Below are positions 1 to 9,320 of a DNA stretch of 64,000 nucleotides, piece by piece. This DNA is from DATAFF01 sp963744915 (GTDB taxonomy: Bacteria; Pseudomonadota; Alphaproteobacteria; Rhizobiales; Aestuariivirgaceae), in assembly GCA_963744915.1 (NCBI GenBank), contig CAVUUY010000009.1:1-64000 (forward strand). Direction: 5' to 3'. Below the pieces are notes generated by a model. It was not told the DNA's origin, did not search any database, and saw only the letters and a program-made list of their open reading frames with translations. The position numbers and the translations under genes are program-made. Each line of letters starts with the position of its first letter. Within the stretch, counting starts at the first letter, position 1.

Positions 1-3
1 CAC

Positions 4-1554
4 ATGGGTATCTTCAGCGGACTTTCACGCCGGAAGTTCATGCAATATGCGGCGGCAGGTGCGGGCGGCTCGGTGGCGAACGGGATGTTCAGCCGACGGT
101 CGGGCGCGGAATCCGGCATCATATTGCCGCCGGGCGGCAAGAGATTTGCCGATGTGCAGCTCACCTACTTCCAGGATTCCAACTGGCTGCATGCGCCGCT
201 CTGGCTGTCGCCGATGTTCCAGAAGGACGCCGGCGTGGGCATCAAGAGCCGCGAGCTCTATGAGGGCGGCGACACCATGGCCAAGGTGCTGCCGCAGTTG
301 CTGTCGAAAAATCCACGGTTCGACTGGGTGCAGTATCCCTGCCTGTTTTACGGCGCGTTTGCGGAGACCGGGCAGCTCGAGCCACTGGACGATTATCTCG
401 CGCAGTACGAAAGCGCGGCGGACTATCTGAATGGGTGATGCCGGCCTACAGCGAGTTCTACACCAAGTGGAATGGCAGCACCTATGGGGTGATGCTCGAC
501 GGCGACATCCATGTTTTCCACTATCGCAAGTCGCACTTCGCAAATCCGGATCTGCAGAAGAAGTTCTCGGCCCGGTTCCAAAGGGAATTGCAGCTGCCAA
601 AGACCTGGCATGAGTTTCTCGATTGCACCCAGTTCTTCACCGAGGAGCTGTCGAGCCAGGGGATCTACGGCACGTCCATGGTGGTCAATCCACCAAATTT
701 CGGCTGGGGCTTCTGGATGGATATCGCCGCCGGCAATGGCGTGAACTATTTCGACGAGAACATGAACCCGACGATCAACACGCCGCAGGCGGTCGAAGCG
801 CTGGAGATGTCCAAGGCCATCATCAATTTCGGGCCTCCGGGCAAGGAGTCGATGGATCTCGCAGCAGACGATCCAACGCTGGCAGTCGGGTGCGGATGTC
901 ATGTCGATCTGGTGGATCGACCTGGCCGAGTTCACCGTGCAGCAGCAGGGGTTGGAGCGGGCCGAGGATCAGGGCGCGGATATCGTGCCTGGCTGGAAGC
1001 GGCCGGACGGCAGCATCGTCAATCGGGCGATCTCGCTGTGGTGCCGCACCGCGTCGATCCCGAAGAACCTGCCGCAGGATGTCAAGGACGCGGCCTTCTA
1101 TTACATCTATCGGATGTCCCATCCCTCGGTGTCCGACTATATCGTGGCGGACGCCTACTGCGGCTCCGATCCGTTCGGCGCCTCGCATTATACGGACGAG
1201 GCGGCGAAGCACTATCTGGAGCCGAACCCGCAGCGCGGCACCGACAATCAGCTGTGGCCGACCAACAGCGGCATCTTCAAGAACTTCGACACGGCCCGCA
1301 ATCATCTCGACGGCGGATTGAAGAACGTCAAGGTCGGCTATCCGCAGTTTTATTGGGAAGGCACGCCCGAATACGCCGATGCGCTCGGCCGCAATATCTC
1401 CAAGGCTGTCACCGGCGCATTGACCCCGAAGCAGGCCCTGGATGAAGCGGCGGAGGCGTGGGTGAAGATCGTGCAGAAACTCGGCATCGACAAGCAGAAA
1501 GCCCAATACGCCAACTTCCTCGCAGGCGCACGGAAGCTCGGCTACCAGATCTGA
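4..1554 (+). pseudogene. Tat-exported ABC transporter solute-binding protein, two frameshifts
   Basis: The pieces together read as a periplasmic family-1 type (sugar or related) ABC solute-binding protein of about 510 residues. The N-terminus carries a twin-arginine signal (SRRKFMQ) followed by an Ala/Gly-rich stretch. Reading starts in frame 1, is broken by TGA at 436-438, continues in frame 3 from about 432 (WVMPAYSEFY), then returns to frame 1 near 850 (WISQQTIQRWQSGADVMSIWW) and runs to the stop at 1554. The first break fits loss of a 4-nt GGGT unit, the second an extra A before TGG at 854. No permease or ATPase genes follow within the window. It may be a real pseudogene or carry sequence errors; residue quality on both sides of each break is high, so any decay is recent. 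The upstream context lies outside the window. Confidence 0.8.
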
Positions 1555-1665
1555 TTGGAGGTGGTAAATCCCGCCACATTTGTAACTCTCACATTCGACG
1601 GCGGGCGACCAAATCAGTCGCATGAAGGCGGAAGGACACATCCGGCCAATGGAGAGAAATCATGA

Positions 1666-2436
1666 TTGACCACCGGAAAGACGAACAGTCCGTCATGCAC
1701 ACGCCGCGGTCGTATCGCCGGGGCCTGGGAGGCGGCGCGTCAGCAGATGCTGGTGAAGGAAAAGGCCGTGACCCGCGCCCGCGACGCGCTGGCCGCCGAA
1801 CGCCGGCGGATGCCGTGGCTGGCCGTCGAAAAGGCTTATGCATTCGAGGGACCGAACGGTAAGGTGACCCTGCCCGACCTGTTCGACGGCCGCCGGCAGC
1901 TGATCGTCTACCGCGCCTTCTACGAACCCGGCGTGTTCGGCTGGCCCGAGCATGCCTGCCGGGGCTGCTCCATGGTGGCCGACCAGGTCGCCCATGTCGC
2001 TCACCTGAACGCCCGCGACACCACCCTCGTCTTCGTCTCGCGGGCGCCGCAGGCGGATATCGCGCAGCTGAAGGAGCGGATGGGCTGGGAGATGCCGTGG
2101 TTCACGCTCACGGACAGCTTCGACCTCGACTTCGGCGTTGACGAGTGGCATGGCACCAACGTGTTCTATCGCGACGGCGATCGCCTGTTCCGCACCTACT
2201 TCATCAACAACCGCGGCGACGAGCAGATGGGGAGCACCTGGAACTACCTCGACATCACGCCGCTGGGCCGGCAGGAGGTCTGGGAGGATTCGCCCGCGGG
2301 CTATCCCCAGACGCCGGCCTACAAATGGTGGAACTGGCACGACAGCTATGTCGAAGGCGCGGCGCCCGACCGGAAGTGGGTCGCGGTATCGGACGCCGGA
2401 GAAGCGGCGTTTCGGAAGCAGGGGGCCAAGGCATAG
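1666..2436 (+). CDS. DUF899 family thioredoxin-fold protein, 5' end probably frameshifted
   Basis: From about nucleotide 1720 onward the protein matches the DUF899 family: AWEAARQQMLVKEKAVTR, LPDLFDGRRQLIVYRAFYEP, the EHACRGCSM cysteine motif and a thioredoxin-like core ending near WKWWNWHDSY-type residues. Members are soluble proteins of unknown activity, about 230-260 residues. The open frame can only start at TTG 1666, whose first 15 residues look nothing like the family. The ATG at 1662 gives a family-like start (MIDHRKDEQSVMHTPR) in another frame. Restoring one G in each of two G-runs near 1709 and 1722 joins that start to the body as RVVSPGAWE. The true start is therefore probably 1662 with two missing G bases. 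A start at the internal ATG near 1748 would give a shorter product. Confidence 0.75.
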   Translation: MTTGKTNSPSCTRRGRIAGAWEAARQQMLVKEKAVTRARDALAAERRRMPWLAVEKAYAFEGPNGKVTLPDLFDGRRQLIVYRAFYEPGVFGWPEHACRGCSMVADQVAHVAHLNARDTTLVFVSRAPQADIAQLKERMGWEMPWFTLTDSFDLDFGVDEWHGTNVFYRDGDRLFRTYFINNRGDEQMGSTWNYLDITPLGRQEVWEDSPAGYPQTPAYKWWNWHDSYVEGAAPDRKWVAVSDAGEAAFRKQGAKA

Positions 2437-2568
2437 GTTTCGCCATGACTCGCGGTCGGGCCACTTTTCCAATCCGTAAGGTTCCCGGCTGGCTCCGGGA
2501 AGGCTGCGTGTGACAGCGTAGCCTGCGAGGCTCAAGAAGGATCGGCCTCGCAACCGAGGAGGATGAGA

Positions 2569-2790
2569 ATGTTTCGACGTAGCGTCATTGCCTTCGCTAC
2601 TCTTTCGATTTTCGCCATGCCGGCGTTCGCCGCGACGGAGTTCTGGGTCGCCAGGAACGCAAGCACGAACAAATGCGAAGTGGTGGCAAAGAAGCCGGAT
2701 GGGAAGATGCTTGTCGAGATCGGCAAGGCTGGGTACAGGACCAAGCAGCAGGCCGAAAAGGCCATGAAGGCCGCCGTCGATTGCAAGTGA
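2569..2790 (+). CDS. Small secreted protein of unknown function
   Basis: A 73-residue product starting MFRRSVIAFATLSIFAMPAFA, a clear Sec signal peptide with an AFA cleavage site, followed by about 50 mature residues (ATEFWVARN onward) with two cysteines and many lysines. A GAGGAGG Shine-Dalgarno at 2556-2562 is well placed for ATG 2569; the upstream in-frame ATG at 2563 overlaps it and is less likely. Short periplasmic proteins of this look are common in Rhizobiales, but I do not recognise a function. It stands alone between DUF899 and the convergent HerA-like gene. Confidence 0.6.
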   Translation: MFRRSVIAFATLSIFAMPAFAATEFWVARNASTNKCEVVAKKPDGKMLVEIGKAGYRTKQQAEKAMKAAVDCK

Positions 2791-2907
2791 GCCACGCTTC
2801 CGTCTACTGGACCGAACTTCGCGAGAGTGCTTCCCAGGTCAGATAACCCGGGGCACTCTCGCTCCGCCAGCCGCCTTGGGGCAAGCACGCGGCTTCGTGC
2901 CTGCCGG

Positions 2908-4815
2908 TCAGTTCGGCTTGAGTTGCCGCAGCAGGGCTGCGAGGCTCTGGGGCTGCGATGCCGCCTGGTTGCGGATGGAGGAGGGGGACTGCGACTGGGC
3001 GGGGATCGGCTGGCCGGAGAGCGACGGCTGCGGCGGCGCAGCCGGCGGCTGATCGAAGCACGGCGCAGGCGGTTGCTGGACAGGCGGCGGCGGCTTGCCA
3101 TTTGCCTCGCCGTGGCTCATCGAATTGATCGACCCGAGTGCCTGGTTGCGCCAGCGCGCCACCACGTCGGCGAGGAAGCTCTCGTCCTTGACATCGCGCG
3201 ACCAATTGCCGGTGAAGGATGCCGTGGCGCTGCGCGGCAGGGCCGAGGGCGGCAGCATGTCGAATTTGATGCGGGTCGGGAGGGCCACGCCTTCGCCGAA
3301 GGAGATGGCCTCGCCGGTGCCCATGGTGGGCATGAATTCGAGCAGGCTCGCCGCGGTGTCGGAGATGCCGGCCTTGAGGATCTCCTGGTCGCGCTCATTG
3401 GTCAGGCGCATCGAGAAAATCGTGTTGCATTGCGACAGGATGGTCGGGTCGAGCTCGGCCGGACGCTGCGAGACGATGCACAGCGAGACGCCGTATTTCC
3501 GGCCCTCCTTGGCGATGCGCGAGATGGCCCGCTTGGTCGGCTCGAAGCCGGCCGCGTGATCGATCGGGACGTAGCGGTGGGCTTCCTCGCAGACGAAGGT
3601 GATCGGCACGCGGCCGCCGCTCCACAGCCCGAAATCGAAGGCCATGCGGGCGAGCACCGACACCACCACATTGATGACTTCGGATGGCAGGCCGCCAAGC
3701 TCGAGGATGGTGATCGGCTTGCCGTCGACCGGGATCCGGAACAGCCGGCCGAGCACCTGCGTCATGGTGTCCTGGACGGTCAGGCTGCCGAACATGAACT
3801 GGTAACGCTGATCGCGCGACACGGTGTCGAGGCGCGCCTTCAGCCGCTTATAGGGCGCAAGATCGTTCTTCATATCGAGCCGGCCGAGCTGCTCGTCGAG
3901 CAAGGCCATGAGGTCGGAGGCGCGATAGGGAACCGGCGTATCGACGCCGATGGTGCTGGTCTCGTCGCGCTGCCGGATCGAGCCGGCCTTGAGGTCGCGG
4001 CGGGCATTCGACATGTAGCGTTGCTTGGCGACCGGAATGAGCTCGCGCAGGATCTCGATGTCGGTCTCGCGGCTCGGATGCACGCCGATCAGGATTTCGC
4101 CGATTTCGTCGAAGTTCAACAGCCAGAACGGCAGGTTCATGCTGTCGGGCTGGACCAGCTCGGCATATTCGCGGAACGAAGCGGCATATTCGCGGTGAAG
4201 ATCGAGCAGCAGGATATGGGCCTGCGGATTCTTCTCCAGGATCCGCCTGAGGATCAGGGCGACGGCACATGATTTGCCGGTGCCGGTGGTGCCGAGCACG
4301 GCGAAATGCTTACCCAGCAGCTCGTCGATCTTGACCATGGCCGGTATCGAGCTGTCCTGCTGGATCGCACCGATGCGGATCGAGCTCTCGGCATCGCAGG
4401 CATAGGCCATGGCGAGCTCGTCCTTGCTGGCCCGCGACACGACATCGCCGAGCGAAGGATAGCAGGAAATGCCGCGCCGGAAGAATTGCGGGGCGCCGGC
4501 CTCGTCCTTCGGCAGCTCGCCGATGAACTCGACCTCGACGATCCGAAGCTCCTGGTCGCCGTCGCTGTTCGACGGCATCGGGGCGCTCAACGCCGAAACC
4601 AGCGCGAGCGCGATCGAGGGCGCCGTATCGACCTTGAGCAGCGTGCCGATTTCCGGGCTCTTGACCGGGGCTCCGCCCGGCAGGCCATCGCCATTGTCAA
4701 GGAGCAGAATGGCATGACCGCCGGTGACCGCAACGATGCGGCCGAGGCGGGCGAACCGGTCGGGCGGGTCTTCGCCCCTCACACCCATCAGCCGCTCCAT
4801 CGCGCGTTGCTTCAT
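2908..4815 (-). CDS. HerA-like DUF87 ATPase
   Basis: A 635-residue P-loop ATPase of the HerA/FtsK superfamily. An N-terminal HAS-barrel-like region (about 20-150) precedes the DUF87 ATPase core: Walker A GTTGTGKS at 175-182, Walker B ITFVCEEAHR at 405-414, and the VSQRPAELDPTILSQCNT segment typical of HerA. The last 65 residues are rich in Pro, Gln and Ser and probably disordered. Family members are hexameric DNA translocases, best known for pairing with NurA nuclease in DNA end resection; no NurA is present here. The upstream histidine kinase stop overlaps this start as ATGA (4812-4815), so translation of the two is likely coupled. The specific role is unknown. Confidence 0.85.
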   Translation of the reverse strand: MKQRAMERLMGVRGEDPPDRFARLGRIVAVTGGHAILLLDNGDGLPGGAPVKSPEIGTLLKVDTAPSIALALVSALSAPMPSNSDGDQELRIVEVEFIGELPKDEAGAPQFFRRGISCYPSLGDVVSRASKDELAMAYACDAESSIRIGAIQQDSSIPAMVKIDELLGKHFAVLGTTGTGKSCAVALILRRILEKNPQAHILLLDLHREYAASFREYAELVQPDSMNLPFWLLNFDEIGEILIGVHPSRETDIEILRELIPVAKQRYMSNARRDLKAGSIRQRDETSTIGVDTPVPYRASDLMALLDEQLGRLDMKNDLAPYKRLKARLDTVSRDQRYQFMFGSLTVQDTMTQVLGRLFRIPVDGKPITILELGGLPSEVINVVVSVLARMAFDFGLWSGGRVPITFVCEEAHRYVPIDHAAGFEPTKRAISRIAKEGRKYGVSLCIVSQRPAELDPTILSQCNTIFSMRLTNERDQEILKAGISDTAASLLEFMPTMGTGEAISFGEGVALPTRIKFDMLPPSALPRSATASFTGNWSRDVKDESFLADVVARWRNQALGSINSMSHGEANGKPPPPVQQPPAPCFDQPPAAPPQPSLSGQPIPAQSQSPSSIRNQAASQPQSLAALLRQLKPN

Positions 4816-5681
4816 TGGTCGCCTCCTGTCCCGTGCTCGAGCGCGGCGGCGCGTGAATGAGGCCAGACGGGGAGGTCGATGGCGACCCGCGTGCCCAGCC
4901 CCTTGGTCGAGTGCAATTGCATGTCGCCGCCATGCAGCCGGGCCAGGGCGAGCGAGATCGGCAGCCCGAGGCCGGTGCCCTCGTGGCGCCTGGTCCAGCC
5001 GCCATTCACCTGGCCGAAGGGGCGCATGGCAGTGTCGATTTCCTCACTCGTCATGCCCGGTCCGTTGTCGCGGATCTCGATGCGGGCGCAGCCGGTGCCG
5101 AGCGATGTCGCCTCGAGCTCGACCCGGCCGCCCGGCTGGGTGAACTTCACCGCATTGGACAGGACATTGATGAGAATCTGCTTGAGCCGCATCGGATCGA
5201 CATTGAGCCGCGGCAGATCGGGGGCTAGACGGCTCGTCACGGTAATGCCGCGTTCCCGGGCGCGTGCTTCGATGATGATGAGGCAGCTCTCGACGGCCGG
5301 CAGCAGCGGTATGGACTCGCGCTCGACGGTGAGCTTGCCGGCCTGGATCTTGGAGACGTCGAGGATGCTGTTGATCAGGCCGAGCAGGTGATCGGCGGCT
5401 TGGCGGATATAGCCGGCATAGAGCGGCACCTTGTCAGGATCGCTCAGCTTGAGCGTGGCCAGCATCTCGGAAAAGCCGATGATGGCGTTGAGCGGCGTCC
5501 TGAGCTCATGGCTCATATTGGCGATGAATTCCGATTTTGCCTTGGAGGCGAGCTCGGCCTCGACCTTGGCGGCATGAAGGGCGAGCGCGGTCTTGTGCCG
5601 GGTGACGGCGCTGCCGAAGCTATCCGAGAACTCGGACATCAGCGAGCCATCCTTGAACCACCGGCGTCCGAATGTACGCAT
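4812..5681 (-). CDS. Soluble sensor histidine kinase without a sensor domain
   Basis: I chose ATG 5681 (MRTFGRRWFKDGSLMSEF), which has AGGA upstream; the open frame extends 81 residues further but that part is low-complexity and lies over the divergent promoter region. The 289-residue product has a short helical lead-in (KAKSEFIANM) into HisKA with phospho-acceptor His in SHELRTPLNAIIGFSEM, then HATPase_c with N-box NVLSNAVKFTQ, G1 DNGPGM and G2 GTGLGLP. There is no membrane segment, PAS or GAF domain, so its input probably comes from a partner protein. No response regulator is adjacent. It overlaps the HerA-like gene by 4 nt, suggesting the pair works together. Confidence 0.85.
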   Translation of the reverse strand: MRTFGRRWFKDGSLMSEFSDSFGSAVTRHKTALALHAAKVEAELASKAKSEFIANMSHELRTPLNAIIGFSEMLATLKLSDPDKVPLYAGYIRQAADHLLGLINSILDVSKIQAGKLTVERESIPLLPAVESCLIIIEARARERGITVTSRLAPDLPRLNVDPMRLKQILINVLSNAVKFTQPGGRVELEATSLGTGCARIEIRDNGPGMTSEEIDTAMRPFGQVNGGWTRRHEGTGLGLPISLALARLHGGDMQLHSTKGLGTRVAIDLPVWPHSRAAALEHGTGGDQ

Positions 5682-5892
5682 TACAACCGTTCCTGCGGTG
5701 CCAGTGGTAGCAAAAAGGCGATAATGACCAGTTAAGGGGCAGCCGCACTCCCCGCCGGACGGCGCAAGCAGGACTTTACCTAATCCTTCAAGCTGCTTAG
5801 AGTTGCCGCCAAGGATGAGCCAGGGCGCCTCGGTTCCCTCGGGGGTTGCGGTAGGGCGCCCCTGGTCGGTGGCGGCGCCGGAGAAGTGAATA

Positions 5893-7026
5893 GTGGATGA
5901 AACCAGCGGTTCGTGGTTGGGCACGCGGGGGACGAAGCAGAGCAGCGCCGTACAGGCAAAAAGTGCAAAACTCGCGGCCCAGCATGTGAGAGTGCATCGC
6001 GACGCGCAAAGCTCGGCCGAACTGCGCAGCCGGGCCTTTCCCGACGGCAGCCGCGAAACCCTCTATGGCGCACTCGACCTCGGCACCAACAATTGCCGTC
6101 TGCTTCTTGCCATCCCTGCCGTCGGAGGCTTCCGGGTCATCGATGCGTTCTCGCGCATTGTCCGGCTCGGGGAAGGCGCCAGCATCTCCGGCGCACTGAA
6201 CGAGCGCGCCATGCTGCGGACCATCACGGCACTGCGGATCTGTGCCAACAAGCTGCGCTGGTGGAAGGTCGACCGCTTCCGGCTGATCGCCACCGAGGCC
6301 TGCCGCATGGCTTCGAACGGCCAGGCCTTCATCGCCAGAGTGGCCGAGGAGACCGGGCTCGAACTCGAGGTCATCGACCGCGAAACCGAGGCCCGGCTGG
6401 CCGTCGCCGGCGCCTCGCCGTTGATCGCGCCCGATGCCGCGAGGGTGCTTCTGTTCGACATTGGCGGCGGCTCGACGGAAGTGAGCTGGCTGACGGTCGA
6501 GCCGGGCAACTACACGATCGATGCCTGGACCTCGGTGCCGGAGGGCGTCGTGACCATTGCCGAGCGCTTCGGGGGTACCGACGTCACGCCGGAATGCTTC
6601 GCCGCCATGCGCGGTCACGTCAGACCGATGCTGCGCGATTTCGCCAGCCGGGTGGCGGCGATCGACGATTGCACCGTGCCCGACCACATGCTCGGCACCT
6701 CCGGCACCGTCACCACCATCTGTGGCGTCCATCTGGCGCTGCGGCGCTATGATCGCTCGCGGGTCGACGGCTGCTGGTTGCATCGCGACGATGTCGGGCG
6801 CATCACCCGCGATCTCCTGGCCATGAGCTATGCCGATCGCGCGGCGCATCCCTGCATCGGCGCCGAGCGGGCCGACCTCGTCCTCGCCGGCTGCGCCATC
6901 CTGGAGGAGATCAAGGACTGCTGGCCGGCGGACCGGGTGCGGGTTGCCGATCGCGGTCTTAGGGAGGGAATCCTCACCGACCTGATGATCGAGGACGGGA
7001 CCTATGGCCGGGCCGGGACCGGGTAG
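5893..7026 (+). CDS. Ppx/GppA-family exopolyphosphatase or pppGpp phosphatase
   Basis: A 377-residue protein of the actin-like ASKHA fold. After about 55 extra N-terminal residues comes the phosphate-1 motif ALDLGTNNCRLLL, and further on the phosphate-2 motif FDIGGGSTEVSW; LGTSGTVTTICG is the adenosine-type motif. The family hydrolyses polyphosphate and/or the 5' phosphate of pppGpp; which applies here cannot be told. This is the short single-domain form common in alphaproteobacteria, lacking the C-terminal HD domain. The start is GTG 5893. Its 3' end overlaps rlmE by 23 nt, a gene pairing seen widely in Rhizobiales. Confidence 0.85.
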   Translation: MDETSGSWLGTRGTKQSSAVQAKSAKLAAQHVRVHRDAQSSAELRSRAFPDGSRETLYGALDLGTNNCRLLLAIPAVGGFRVIDAFSRIVRLGEGASISGALNERAMLRTITALRICANKLRWWKVDRFRLIATEACRMASNGQAFIARVAEETGLELEVIDRETEARLAVAGASPLIAPDAARVLLFDIGGGSTEVSWLTVEPGNYTIDAWTSVPEGVVTIAERFGGTDVTPECFAAMRGHVRPMLRDFASRVAAIDDCTVPDHMLGTSGTVTTICGVHLALRRYDRSRVDGCWLHRDDVGRITRDLLAMSYADRAAHPCIGAERADLVLAGCAILEEIKDCWPADRVRVADRGLREGILTDLMIEDGTYGRAGTG

Positions 7027-7762
7027 GCCAGGGGGGCCGCGGCGTCCTGGCGGTCGCAAGAGCATCGCCGATCGCAGCAGCAGCTCGACACCGGCGGGGC
7101 GCCGGCTCAAGCAGCGGGTGGTCACCGCCAAGGGGCGCAGCGTGTCATCGAAGCTGTGGCTCGAACGCCAGCTCAACGACCCCTATGTCGCGGCGGCGCG
7201 CGATCGCGGCTGGCGCTCGCGGTCGGCCTTCAAGCTGGCCGAAATTGACGATAAGGCAAGATTTCTCAAACCGGGGGCGGTGATCGTCGATCTCGGCGCC
7301 GCCCCGGGCGGATGGTCGCAGGTCGCCGCCGAACGCGTCAGGGCGGGCGAGGGGAGGGGCCGCGTCATTGCGCTCGACCGCAGCGTGATGGACCCGCTTC
7401 CAGGGGTCAGCGTTCTCCAGCGCGACTTTCTCGAGCCGGAGACGGTCGAGGCGCTCAGCGCGGCGCTCGGCCCCGACAAGGCCGACGCGGTCATTTCCGA
7501 CATGGCGGCGTCGGCGAGCGGCCACCGGCAGACCGATCACCTCAAGATCATGGCGCTGTGCGACGCCGCTCTCGACTTTGCCAAGCAGGTCCTCAAACCT
7601 GGCGGCACCTTCCTGTGCAAGGTGTTGCGCGGCGGCACCGAGCGGGAGCTCCTCGACGGCATGAAACGGGATTTTGCCATGGTTCGGCATGTCAAGCCCA
7701 AGGCGAGCCGCAGCAATTCGGCCGAGCTGTTCGTGCTGGCGAGCGGATTCCGGGGACATTGA
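7004..7762 (+). CDS. rlmE: 23S rRNA (uridine-2552 2'-O)-methyltransferase
   Basis: A 252-residue FtsJ/RrmJ-family enzyme that 2'-O-methylates U2552 in the A-loop of 23S rRNA using SAM. It has an N-terminal Gly/Pro/Arg-rich extension of about 35 residues, then the RNA-binding SRSAFKLAEID segment, the SAM motif VDLGAAPGGWSQVA, and the K-D-K-E tetrad: Lys of SAFKL, Asp of SDMAAS, Lys of LCKVL and Glu of SAELFVLA. The start ATG lies inside the end of the Ppx/GppA gene, so the two are co-transcribed. It sits 73 nt upstream of guaB. Confidence 0.93.
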   Translation: MAGPGPGRPGGPRRPGGRKSIADRSSSSTPAGRRLKQRVVTAKGRSVSSKLWLERQLNDPYVAAARDRGWRSRSAFKLAEIDDKARFLKPGAVIVDLGAAPGGWSQVAAERVRAGEGRGRVIALDRSVMDPLPGVSVLQRDFLEPETVEALSAALGPDKADAVISDMAASASGHRQTDHLKIMALCDAALDFAKQVLKPGGTFLCKVLRGGTERELLDGMKRDFAMVRHVKPKASRSNSAELFVLASGFRGH

Positions 7763-7835
7763 ACACTTGGCGCGGCTTCGCGCAGGTGTTAAAGACAGCC
7801 GCCAACCTGAAGCCCCCACCGATCGAGGTTGGAAC

Positions 7836-9320
7836 ATGGCGCCTGTGCCGCCTGACACGCACTCCTTTCCCGAGTATCTGACCTTCGACGATGTCCTGCT
7901 CAAACCAGGAGCATCCTCGGTCATGCCGTCCGAGGTCGACACCCGCACCCGCCTCACCCGCGGCATCGAGCTCACGATCCCCATCATTTCCTCGGCGATG
8001 GATACGGTCACCGAGGCGCGCCTCGCCATCGCCATTGCCCAGGATGGCGGGCTTGGGGTCATCCACCGCAATCTCGATCCCGAATTTCAGGCCGACCAGG
8101 TGCGTCAGGTGAAGAAGTTCGAATCGGGGATGGTGGTCAACCCGATCACCATCTCGCCGGAGGCGACGCTCGCCGATGTGATGGAGCTCAAGCGCCGCTT
8201 CCGCATCTCGGGCATCCCGGTGGTGGACAGCCGCGGCGTGCTGGTCGGCATCATCACCAACCGTGATGTCCGCTTCGCCACCGAGCTTGGCCAGAAGGTG
8301 TCGGAGCTGATGACCAAGGAGAATTTGATCACGGTCAGGGAGGATGTCGACCGCGACGAGGCGCGCCGCCTGCTGCACCGGCACCGCATCGAGAAGCTGA
8401 TCGTCGTCGACGACGATTATCGCTGCGTCGGCCTGATCACCGTCACCGACATGGAAAAGGCCGCGCTCCACCCCAATGCTGCCAAGGACGAGCAGGGTCG
8501 CCTGCGGGTGGCGGCGGCCACCGGCACCGGCGAAGGGGGGTTCCGCCGCGCCGAGCTCCTGATCGATGCCGGCGTCGATGCGATCGTGGTCGATACCGCG
8601 CATGGTCACTCGATCCATGTCATCGAGCAGGTGCGCCGCATCAAGCGGCTTTCCAACAAGGTCGAGGTCATCGCCGGCAATGTTGCGACCGCGGAAGCGG
8701 TGGCGGCGCTGGCCGATGTCGGGGCGGATGCGGTCAAGATCGGGATCGGACCGGGCTCGATCTGCACCACCCGCGTGGTGGCCGGTGTCGGCGTGCCGCA
8801 GCTCTCGGCCGTCATGGACTGTGCTGCCGCAGGCGATCGCCATGGCCTGCCGGTGATTGCCGACGGCGGCATCAAATTCTCCGGCGACCTTGCCAAGGCG
8901 CTCGCCGCGGGTGCTTCCTGCGCGATGATCGGCTCGCTGCTGGCGGGCACCGACGAAAGCCCGGGCGAGGTCTATCTCTATCAGGGGCGCAGCTACAAAT
9001 CCTATCGCGGCATGGGCTCGGTCGGCGCCATGGCGCGTGGTTCTGCCGACCGTTATTTCCAGCAGGAAGTGCGGGACGCGCTCAAGCTCGTGCCCGAGGG
9101 GGTGGAAGGGCAGGTGCCCTACAAGGGACCGGTGACCACCGTCGTCCACCAGCTGGTCGGCGGTCTCAGGGCTGCCATGGGCTATACCGGCGCTGCGACG
9201 CTCGCCGAGTTCCGGACCAAGGCGCAGTTCATCCGGGTGTCGGGCGCCGGCTTGCGGGAAAGCCACGTGCACGATGTGGAGATCACCCGCGAAGCCCCCA
9301 ATTATCTGCGCCGGGACTGA
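7836..9320 (+). CDS. guaB: Inosine-5'-monophosphate dehydrogenase
   Basis: Oxidises IMP to XMP with NAD+, the first committed step to GMP. The 494-residue protein has the TIM-barrel catalytic domain (DVLLKPGASSVMP at 19-31) interrupted by two CBS domains (about 95-215), and the active-site loop GPGSICTTRVVAG with catalytic Cys310, followed by the GGIKFSGDLAKALAAGA phosphate loop and the mobile flap MGSVGAM. The start is ATG 7836 (MAPVPPDTHSFPEYLTFDD), which fits family length; the longer open frame upstream is inside rlmE. Its stop overlaps the next start (TGATG). guaA lies 1.8 kb downstream. Confidence 0.96.
   Translation: MAPVPPDTHSFPEYLTFDDVLLKPGASSVMPSEVDTRTRLTRGIELTIPIISSAMDTVTEARLAIAIAQDGGLGVIHRNLDPEFQADQVRQVKKFESGMVVNPITISPEATLADVMELKRRFRISGIPVVDSRGVLVGIITNRDVRFATELGQKVSELMTKENLITVREDVDRDEARRLLHRHRIEKLIVVDDDYRCVGLITVTDMEKAALHPNAAKDEQGRLRVAAATGTGEGGFRRAELLIDAGVDAIVVDTAHGHSIHVIEQVRRIKRLSNKVEVIAGNVATAEAVAALADVGADAVKIGIGPGSICTTRVVAGVGVPQLSAVMDCAAAGDRHGLPVIADGGIKFSGDLAKALAAGASCAMIGSLLAGTDESPGEVYLYQGRSYKSYRGMGSVGAMARGSADRYFQQEVRDALKLVPEGVEGQVPYKGPVTTVVHQLVGGLRAAMGYTGAATLAEFRTKAQFIRVSGAGLRESHVHDVEITREAPNYLRRD

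Noticed and set aside
2827..4272. A 481-residue plus-strand frame opposite the HerA-like gene
   Set aside because: Shadow frame; the minus-strand product has complete Walker motifs.
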